Assembly (NCBI GenBank): GCA_021781255.1
Contig: JAJXXG010000828.1
Location: 1-7,649 of the forward strand
Direction of reading: 5' to 3'
From: Acidobacteriota bacterium
Lineage (GTDB): Bacteria > Acidobacteriota > Terriglobia > Terriglobales > Acidobacteriaceae
Length of the DNA: 7,649 nt
Shown here: piece after piece, positions 1 through 5,028 of the stretch
Layout of the letters: each line of letters opens with the position of its first letter
Position numbering within the stretch: position 1 is the first letter of the stretch
Notes under the pieces: generated by a model
What the model was told of the DNA's origin: nothing
What the model saw: the letters and a program-made list of their open reading frames with translations, nothing else
Database searches by the model: none
Position numbers and translations under genes: made by a program

Positions 1-1319
1 ACGATGCGGCCTTCGCTGAGGGTGTAACGAACACGCCCTCGCATGGTCCAGCCGTCGAAGGGTGAGTTGCGGGAGCGGGAGCGGGAATCGGCGGCGCGCC
101 AGATCCACTTCGCGTCAGGATCGAAGATGACCACGTCGGCGAAGCTGCCGACGGCGAGGGTGCCGCGGCCTTTGAACCCGAGCAGCGCGGCGGGCTGAGT
201 GCTGAGCAGGCTGAGAACGCGGCTGAGGGGCAATCGCCACTCGCCGTGAAGCCATTGCAGGCACAAGCCAAGCGCGGTTTCGAGGCCGGTGATGCCGTTG
301 GGGGCGCGCTCAAATTCGACTTCTTTTTCGTGCGCGGCGTGGGGAGCATGGTCGGTGGCGATCGCATCGACCATGCCATCGAGAATGCCCTGAATCATGG
401 CATCGCGATCGGCCTCGGAGCGCAGTGGCGGATTCATCTTGGCATGTGTGTTGTAGCAGCCGACGTGCTGCTCGGTGAGCAGAAAATGATGCGGCGCCAC
501 CTCGCAGGTGACGCGCAGACCGTTTCGTCGCGCCTGATGCACGGCTGCGACAGCCTGCGCGGTGGAGGTGTGGGCGACATGCAGATGTGGTCGCGCGCCT
601 TTGCTTTCGCGCTCCAGCTCGGCCACCAGACGAATGTCGCGCTCGACCAGCCCATACTCGGCCTCGGGCGACATGCCGCGCAGTCCCAGGCGATAGGCGA
701 CCGGACCAGCGTTCATGCTCGCTCCTTCGGTGAGGCGCGTGTCTTCGGCGTGCTGGATAACGGGCAGTCCGTGACGGGTGGCGGCGATGAGCACCTCGCG
801 CATGATGTTGTCGCGCAGGATGGGGTGTCCGTCATCGGTGACGGCGACGGCTCCGGCGGCTTTGAGGGCGGCGAAGTCGTTGAGCTGTTCGCCTTTGAGC
901 GCACGTGTTGCGGCGCCGATGGGAAAGACGCGGACGCTGGCGTTGCGCTCCGGGGACTGCATCCAGCGGGTAATCTCTGGCGAGTCGTTGGTGGGGGTGG
1001 TGTTGGGCATGGCGGCGACGGCGGTGAAACCACCGGCGGCAGCGGCGGCGGTGCCGGTGGCGATGGTTTCTTTGTGGGTCTGGCCCGGCTCGCGGAGGTG
1101 AACGTGAATATCGATGAGACCCGGAGCTACGACGAGTCCGGTGGCATCGAGCGTGAGAGCGCGCGCGGCATCCTCGGGTGAGAGGCGAACGCGTCCGGGA
1201 GCGGCGACTTCAGCGACATGGCCGTCGCGCAGCAGCAGATCTTTTTTTTCGTCGATGCCGGAGGCGGGATCGATGAGTCGTCCGCCGCGAAGGAGCGTGA
1301 GTGGGGCAGGAAGATTCAT
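1..1319 (-). CDS. pyrC: Dihydroorotase, class I (3' end cut by the window edge)
   Basis: Zinc amidohydrolase that cyclises N-carbamoyl-aspartate to dihydroorotate, the third step of de novo pyrimidine synthesis, in the cytoplasm. My translation from 1319 gives 439 complete codons without a stop, close to the usual 420-445, so only a few residues are missing. Visible motifs: DIHVHLREPGQTHKE from residue 70 (metal ligands H72 and H74), MPNT near 104, TDDG 161-164, QHAED with H190, AHTST with H250, NPPLR near 296, TDHAPH with D323, then NGITGLE and NSPFDGW. All expected metal and substrate residues are present, so this is an active enzyme and not the dead PyrC' found with some ATCases. The ATG overlaps the pyrB stop as ATGA. 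GGAG lies 7 bases before it, inside pyrB. A run of eight A (complement of 1242-1249, residues 24-26) is a possible slippage spot, but the frame continues normally. Confidence 0.96.
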   Translation of the reverse strand, partial: MNLPAPLTLLRGGRLIDPASGIDEKKDLLLRDGHVAEVAAPGRVRLSPEDAARALTLDATGLVVAPGLIDIHVHLREPGQTHKETIATGTAAAAAGGFTAVAAMPNTTPTNDSPEITRWMQSPERNASVRVFPIGAATRALKGEQLNDFAALKAAGAVAVTDDGHPILRDNIMREVLIAATRHGLPVIQHAEDTRLTEGASMNAGPVAYRLGLRGMSPEAEYGLVERDIRLVAELERESKGARPHLHVAHTSTAQAVAAVHQARRNGLRVTCEVAPHHFLLTEQHVGCYNTHAKMNPPLRSEADRDAMIQGILDGMVDAIATDHAPHAAHEKEVEFERAPNGITGLETALGLCLQWLHGEWRLPLSRVLSLLSTQPAALLGFKGRGTLAVGSFADVVIFDPDAKWIWRAADSRSRSRNSPFDGWTMRGRVRYTLSEGRI

Positions 1320-2350
1320 TGGGTAACTCCGGAGGAATCAAGCGCTCGTTCGACGAGCGCCATGCGAATCGCCACGCCGTTGCGCACCTGGTCGAGGATG
1401 CGGGATTGGGCGCCGTCAGCAACCTCGGCGGTGAGTTCCAGGCCGCGTATGACCGGCCCTGGATGCAGAACCGGAGCAGTGGGCGCGTAAGCGGCCAGCC
1501 GCTGGGCGCTGAGTTGGAAGTCGCGGCGATATTCGTCGAGATCAAGCTGAAGACCGGCGAGACGCTCGGCCTGAATGCGCAGCATCATGACGATCTGAGA
1601 GCTGGCGAGAGCGCGGTCAAAATCTCGTTCGATGATGATGCCTGGACCGATTTCAGCAGCGATGGCAGGCAGCAGAGCAGGCGGCCCACAAAGCTGAACG
1701 CGCGCGCCGAGACGCGGCAGCAGGAGCATGTTGCTGCGAGCCACACGGCTGTGAAGGATGTCTCCGGTGATGGTGACGGTGACGCCGGTCAGGGTGTCTG
1801 CGGTGATGGAAGCAACACCCGGGCGAAGACAGGCAAGGATGGTGCGCAGGTCAAGCAGCGCCTGTGAGGGGTGTTCGTGGAGACCGTCGCCGGCATTGAG
1901 GATGGGCAGCCCGGTGACCTGCGAGAGCAGCCAGGGCGCGCCGGAACTGGGGTGGCGCAGAATGATGGCCTGAGCGCCGAGAGCGCGCAGCGTGAGGCCG
2001 GTGTCCTTGAGCGATTCCCCTTTTTCGATACTGGACGAGAGGCTGGAGACAAGCGTGGTGTCTGCGCCGAGGGACTTGGCGGCGAGTTCAAAACTGGTAC
2101 GGGTGCGGGTGGAGGACTCGTAGAAAAGCAAAGCGATCCTGCGCTTGGCGAGTCGGTGGGCGCGAGCGAGCGGGTCTTCGGACTCCAATGCGCTGGCGCG
2201 AGCGAGGATGTGGGTGATCTGATCGAGCGTGAGGTCGGCGACCGAAAGCAGAGAGCCGGGATGCTGGGGCATTGCGGCAAATGGGATGGAGGCAGGAAGT
2301 GAATTGGGCACGGTGCGCGACGCGCGGACGGATTGGCGATCAACGGTCAT
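1316..2350 (-). CDS. pyrB: Aspartate carbamoyltransferase catalytic chain with N-terminal extension
   Basis: Transfers the carbamoyl group from carbamoyl phosphate to L-aspartate, the committed step of pyrimidine synthesis. Seen motifs: SSTRTRTSFE at 79-88 (phosphate loop with S80, T81, R82, T83), KGESLKDT at 110-117, LRHPSSG with H133, NAGDGLHEHPSQALLDL at 152-168, ITGDILHSRVARSN at 194-207, and HPGPVIRGLE at 296-305. At 344 residues it is longer than the usual 305-315. The first 26 residues precede a second possible start (M27 at 2272) that would give 318 residues. I keep the longer frame because GGGAA lies 5 bases before the first ATG, while no Shine-Dalgarno is seen before M27. The extension fits class A ATCases, whose PyrB is extended and binds a dihydroorotase. 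No regulatory pyrI is visible. It ends in an ATGA overlap with pyrC, so the two are translationally coupled. The exact start is the uncertain part. Confidence 0.95.
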   Translation of the reverse strand: MTVDRQSVRASRTVPNSLPASIPFAAMPQHPGSLLSVADLTLDQITHILARASALESEDPLARAHRLAKRRIALLFYESSTRTRTSFELAAKSLGADTTLVSSLSSSIEKGESLKDTGLTLRALGAQAIILRHPSSGAPWLLSQVTGLPILNAGDGLHEHPSQALLDLRTILACLRPGVASITADTLTGVTVTITGDILHSRVARSNMLLLPRLGARVQLCGPPALLPAIAAEIGPGIIIERDFDRALASSQIVMMLRIQAERLAGLQLDLDEYRRDFQLSAQRLAAYAPTAPVLHPGPVIRGLELTAEVADGAQSRILDQVRNGVAIRMALVERALDSSGVTQ

Positions 2351-2527
2351 AGGGTTCCCGAGTTAGTTTACTCAGACAGGGCACAGTTGCGCTGTGGGGA
2401 TGGCAAAAAGTGGGACTGAGCCGGGGATGAAAGGCGGACGAAGGATGCCTGCGGATGATCTGAAACAGGAACGGGATGGAACTGGATGAAATTCAGCGAA
2501 TTGCAAGTCAGCCAGCTCCGATTCAGC
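2351..2527 (-). promoter_or_regulatory. pyrR-pyrB intergenic leader with six CATCC words
   Basis: This 177-base gap inside the pyr operon contains no ATG-initiated frame on the coding strand. It reads as a pyrimidine-rich, G-poor RNA. On the minus strand CATCC occurs six times (plus-strand GGATG at 2398, 2425, 2443, 2453, 2474 and 2484), with steps of 27, 18, 10, 21 and 10 bases. A short hairpin with arms at 2382-2386 and 2392-2396 (5 bp, loop of 5) is present but has no U-run, so it is not a standard terminator. I did not find the PyrR-binding-loop core known from Bacillus. A regulatory role (protein binding, Rho-dependent attenuation or an internal promoter) is inference. Confidence 0.4.
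2365..2370 (-). promoter_or_regulatory. Possible -10 element (TAAACT) just before pyrB
   Basis: TAAACT matches four of six bases of the -10 consensus and sits in the context TCTGAG-TAAACTA, which also occurs before the prfA-like gene. There is no acceptable -35 at 16-18 bases. If used, transcription would begin only about 8 bases before the pyrB ATG at 2350, giving an almost leaderless message or favouring the inner start at 2272. This is a weak call. Confidence 0.25.
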
Positions 2528-3100
2528 CTACCCTTCTACACGTTCCACGAGGAGCACCTGCTCATCGTCATCGACTTCGCGAAACTTGACCTCGATGATC
2601 TCGCGGCTGCTGGTGGGCACACTTCGTCCGATGTAGGTGGCCTCAATGGGCAGTTCGCGATGGCCGCGGTCAATGAGCACGGCGAGCTGGACGCGGCGAG
2701 GGCGTCCGTGATCGAAGAGCGCATCGAGGGCCGCGCGGACGGTGCGTCCGGTGTAGAGGACATCGTCGCAGAGGATGACATCGCGCCCGTTGACGTCCAT
2801 GGCCGGATCGACAGAGCGCACGATGGGGCGATCGTCGTGGGTGCTGAGGTCATCGCGATAGAACTGGATGTCGAGGACGCCGGTGTCGATGGGGCGCTTC
2901 TCGATGGTGCTGATGAGCGCGGCAAGCCGCGTGGCCAGCGGGACTCCGCGCCGCTTGATGCCGACAAGCATGAGGTCCTGAGTAGCGTTGGTCTTTTCGA
3001 CGATCTCATGCGCGAGTCGCACGAGGGTCCGCTCAATCTCTGAGGCCGACATCAGGCGACTTTTTTCACGTAGTTTCGGGGTATGGGCGGCTTCAGTCAT
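2528..3100 (-). CDS. pyrR: PyrR, pyrimidine operon regulator / uracil phosphoribosyltransferase family
   Basis: PyrR proteins bind pyr mRNA in response to UMP/UTP versus PRPP, and many also convert uracil plus PRPP to UMP. This 190-residue protein has a normal length (about 180-190). Seen: LVGIKRRGVPLA at 45-56, DIQFYRDDLS near 77-86, and the phosphoribosyltransferase PRPP loop VILCDDVLYTGRT at 108-120 followed by VRAALDAL. The C-terminal part ELPIEATYIGRSVPT is typical of PyrR and separates it from other phosphoribosyltransferases. The start at 3100 is supported by GGAG 6 bases upstream. It is the first gene of pyrR-pyrB-pyrC and has its own promoter in the gap behind the zinc-ribbon gene. 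The predicted 5' leader is only about 50 bases, too short for a Bacillus-type antiterminator/terminator pair. If PyrR is autoregulatory here, it may act on translation or in the pyrR-pyrB gap. That last part is inference. Confidence 0.96.
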   Translation of the reverse strand: MTEAAHTPKLREKSRLMSASEIERTLVRLAHEIVEKTNATQDLMLVGIKRRGVPLATRLAALISTIEKRPIDTGVLDIQFYRDDLSTHDDRPIVRSVDPAMDVNGRDVILCDDVLYTGRTVRAALDALFDHGRPRRVQLAVLIDRGHRELPIEATYIGRSVPTSSREIIEVKFREVDDDEQVLLVERVEG

Positions 3101-3157
3101 GAGGAACTCCGGTGCGTCTCAACGGGATGGAAGAACGGCGAAAAATGCGTTGCTGTC

Positions 3158-3186
3158 ATTGTAGCCGGGTGCGATGAGGATGGAAA
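3158..3186 (-). promoter_or_regulatory. Predicted sigma70-type promoter of the pyrRBC operon
   Basis: On the minus strand, TTTCCA (3181-3186, four of six matches to TTGACA) is followed after exactly 17 bases by TACAAT (3158-3163, five of six matches to TATAAT). Transcription would start near 3151, about 50 bases before the pyrR ATG. It lies in the 97-base gap between the stop of the zinc-ribbon gene and pyrR, which makes pyrR the head of its own transcription unit. No mapped start site supports it. Confidence 0.55.
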
Positions 3187-3197
3187 CGGTGTGAAGA

Positions 3198-3941
3198 TCA
3201 GACGCGCGGGCGTCGGCGCTCAGCGGGCAGCAGGCGCGTGCCCAGTACACCACCGAGGACGGCAAACAACAGCAGCAGAAACGCAGCAAAGAGGTATGCG
3301 AAGAGCGTGAATCCGGCGCGGCCTTGAGGGGACTGAAGGAGGGTGGACCAGAAATGGACCATCTGTGCGGCATCCTGACTCGAGAAGCCGGGCTGTGCGG
3401 CCATCTGATGGTTCATCTGGGTAACCTGATCCATCAATCGGACGACGAGCGACGACCATTCGGCATCCATCTGCGCACCCTGATGAAGCGGGAAACGCTG
3501 AAGCCAGAGAGCGGCGCCGTTGACAAAAAGGGTGAGCCAGGCGGCGACCAGTCCGGTGACAAAGCCGATGCGCGCGCCCATGCCCATGGTGATCCAGCCG
3601 GGACGAGCGCGGCGGCCATAGAGGACGACGGCCCAGGCCGCGGCGGCCAGCATCCAGAGGATGGAAAGCGACTGGCCGATGGTGGAAAGACCGGAGCAAA
3701 GGACGCCGGCGGGAATGCCGAGGAGAATGGCCGCATTGAGCGCGATGCGCCAGGAGATGCCCGTCTCAGACAGTCCACGCGGGTCGAGGGCTGGACCGGC
3801 GACGGAAGCAAGGGACGAATCGGCGGAGGATGCATCGGTCCACTCACCCGAAGGACAGACGAGTTGCGGCATTCCGCAGATGGCGCAGAATCGATCGTTC
3901 TCGCGAAGGGATTCGCCACAACGGATACAGGCCGGGATCAC
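3198..3941 (-). CDS. Zinc-ribbon multi-pass membrane protein of unknown function
   Basis: This is a 247-residue protein I cannot assign to a named family. The N-terminus carries a short zinc ribbon, C5-x2-C8 and C19-x2-C22 (pattern CIRC...CAIC), which in many bacterial proteins precedes membrane segments and seldom has a known ligand beyond zinc. A linker rich in Ser and Ala (30-60) follows. Hydrophobic segments lie at about 63-85, 87-107, 123-147 and 211-236, so four membrane spans are likely. Between spans three and four is a roughly 60-residue Gln/Met-rich polar loop (about 150-208, including QVTQMNHQMAAQ). The tail is basic (RRRPRV). The start codon is GTG, chosen because GAGGAG sits 6 bases upstream and the zinc ribbon begins right after it. 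The gene lies between a terminator-like hairpin and the pyr promoter, so it is probably a single-gene unit. No functional link to pyrimidines is evident. Confidence 0.85.
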   Translation of the reverse strand: MIPACIRCGESLRENDRFCAICGMPQLVCPSGEWTDASSADSSLASVAGPALDPRGLSETGISWRIALNAAILLGIPAGVLCSGLSTIGQSLSILWMLAAAAWAVVLYGRRARPGWITMGMGARIGFVTGLVAAWLTLFVNGAALWLQRFPLHQGAQMDAEWSSLVVRLMDQVTQMNHQMAAQPGFSSQDAAQMVHFWSTLLQSPQGRAGFTLFAYLFAAFLLLLFAVLGGVLGTRLLPAERRRPRV

Positions 3942-3945
3942 AGGA

Positions 3946-3976
3946 TACTCCTCAAAAAAGTGCCGCTACTCCTCAA
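3946..3976 (-). repeat. Tandem copy of a ribosome-binding-site-like word (TTGAGGAGTA x2)
   Basis: The ten bases TTGAGGAGTA occur twice on the minus strand (3946-3955 and 3967-3976), 21 bases apart, directly upstream of the zinc-ribbon gene. The nearer copy supplies the Shine-Dalgarno for its GTG start. The farther copy has no start codon at suitable spacing. It could be a local duplication or a standby ribosome site. Confidence 0.7.
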
Positions 3977-4014
3977 GTGTACGGGCAGGGCGGCGTGAAC
4001 GGGCGGAAATGGAA

Positions 4015-4044
4015 GGCGGGATGCTCAAAAACTGGCATCCCGCC
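4015..4044 (-). terminator. Strong hairpin behind the lipoprotein gene, likely intrinsic terminator
   Basis: This is a perfect 10-bp inverted repeat, GGCGGGATGC (4015-4024) against GCATCCCGCC (4035-4044), with a 10-base loop. It lies 36 bases after the stop of the lipoprotein gene on the minus strand and is followed in that direction by TTCCATTTCC, a modest U-tract. Read on the plus strand it is followed by ATTTTT, so it may work in both directions. It separates the lipoprotein gene from the zinc-ribbon gene. Confidence 0.65.
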
Positions 4045-4079
4045 CGGAGATTTTTCGTGTGTAAGAGATTTGGACCGGA

Positions 4080-4826
4080 CTACTCGGTGATCTGAACCGA
4101 GCGATCAAGATGGAAAGTCAGCAGGGTTTCTGCGGGAAGCACAATCTGCCTGTTTCCTGTGAATGCGCTGCCGGCGGTGCCTGCGCCGCCGCCTACGAGT
4201 CCACCGATCAGAGCGCCTTTGCCTCCTCCGGTCAGGCCGCCAATCAGGGCACCCAGACCGGCTCCACCGCCGATCATGAGCGCGCTTCGCTTGCCTTTGC
4301 CCTTCTCGACCTTGTCAATGGTGCTGGTGCGAACAGGGTAGCTGCCCCACTGCGTGCGGACACGATCCAACTGCACAGCCAGCACCGCCTGTCCCTTGAA
4401 GCGACCCAGAGGCTTGGCTTCGATGACGGTGCCCTCGGCGCGTGATCCACGCGGAATGATGACCTGGCCATCGCTGCTCATCACGTCATCGGCCACGGTG
4501 GCGCTGAAGCTGTCACCGGACTGGCTGATCTTGGAGCCGAGGTCGCTGTCGAGGCGAACACGAAGTCGGCTGCCGGCCGGAAGAGTGACAACGGCAGGCG
4601 GTGGTGGCTGATTGGGAGCAGACGGCGCGGCAGACCCGGGAGCACCTGCTGCGGGTGGAGTATTGGCGGTGTTGCCCTGCGCAGCAGAAGCACCCGCGGG
4701 GGCTGCCGCCCCGGATGCGGTGGTGGACTTCGAGCCGGATTTGCAGCCGGCGACGGGAAGGAGCAGCGCGAGCAAAGCAGCAGCAAAGACCGTGAACTTC
4801 GATTGCAGCTTCAGATGCGGATTCAT
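4080..4826 (-). CDS. Predicted lipoprotein: TrbI/VirB10-like beta domain interrupted by a glycine zipper
   Basis: This 248-residue protein has a lipoprotein signal: a basic N-terminus, hydrophobic residues 12-26 and lipobox VAGC with acylated C28. Residues 29-78 are an Ala/Pro/Gly/Ser linker likely to span periplasm. Residues 79-172 start with VVTLPAGSRLRVRLDSDLGS and include SGDSFSATVADDV and VIIPRGSRAEGTV. This pattern resembles the C-terminal beta domain of TrbI/VirB10 proteins (recalled resemblance, not a search). A glycine zipper follows at about 186-224, with the unit GALIGGL appearing twice, 12 residues apart (192-198 and 204-210). The last residues, VLPAETLLTFHLDRSVQITE, mirror the opening of the beta domain and may close the sheet. 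AGGAG lies 7 bases before the ATG. No secretion genes are nearby, so a conjugation role is unlikely; an envelope structural role is inference. It could equally be a family of its own. Confidence 0.82.
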   Translation of the reverse strand: MNPHLKLQSKFTVFAAALLALLLPVAGCKSGSKSTTASGAAAPAGASAAQGNTANTPPAAGAPGSAAPSAPNQPPPPAVVTLPAGSRLRVRLDSDLGSKISQSGDSFSATVADDVMSSDGQVIIPRGSRAEGTVIEAKPLGRFKGQAVLAVQLDRVRTQWGSYPVRTSTIDKVEKGKGKRSALMIGGGAGLGALIGGLTGGGKGALIGGLVGGGAGTAGSAFTGNRQIVLPAETLLTFHLDRSVQITE

Positions 4827-4880
4827 AATCAGTCTCCTGAGTGGGGAATGGAAATCGAAAGGATGGGGTTCACCAGCGCA

Positions 4881-4889
4881 AGCATACCA
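4881..4889 (-). promoter_or_regulatory. Possible extended -10 promoter element of the lipoprotein gene
   Basis: On the minus strand TGGTATGCT is an extended -10 (TGn followed by TATGCT, four of six matches). It would place the transcript start about 45-50 bases before the ATG at 4826. A TTGAAT lies upstream, but 21 bases away is too far for a normal -35. The call rests on the extended -10 alone. Confidence 0.3.
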
Positions 4890-5028
4890 CTAAGCGCGAC
4901 GATTTGTATTCAATGGGATCTCTGAAAAAGGACAAGTCGGATCAGGCTGCAAAGGGGGTTGGGGTATCCGGTTTCGGCTCGTGATACTCTGCCTGCATTG
5001 CACTGGGATTGATGATTCGTGAGGACAA

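Noticed and set aside
69..86. Three tandem copies of gcggga
   Set aside because: They encode the SRSRSR stretch near the end of PyrC. They stay in frame next to the conserved NSPF motif, so this is a trivial microrepeat.
246..1181. Open plus-strand frame of 311 codons
   Set aside because: It is antisense to pyrC, whose minus-strand translation shows every dihydroorotase motif. The plus frame is Gly-rich with no family features and is a GC-bias shadow.
2340..2384. GTG-started 14-codon leader-like frame on the minus strand overlapping the pyrB start
   Set aside because: It has no Shine-Dalgarno and no run of regulatory codons. Chance is enough to explain so short a frame.
2382..2396. Five-bp hairpin before pyrB as an attenuator
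   Set aside because: The stem is short, has no U-run behind it and no competing antiterminator is evident.
2486..3043. Open plus-strand frame of 185 codons
   Set aside because: It is antisense to pyrR, and the acidic product shows no recognisable family features.
4080..4826. Lipoprotein as part of a type IV secretion system
   Set aside because: No other vir/trb/tra gene is present in the window. The resemblance is confined to one beta domain.
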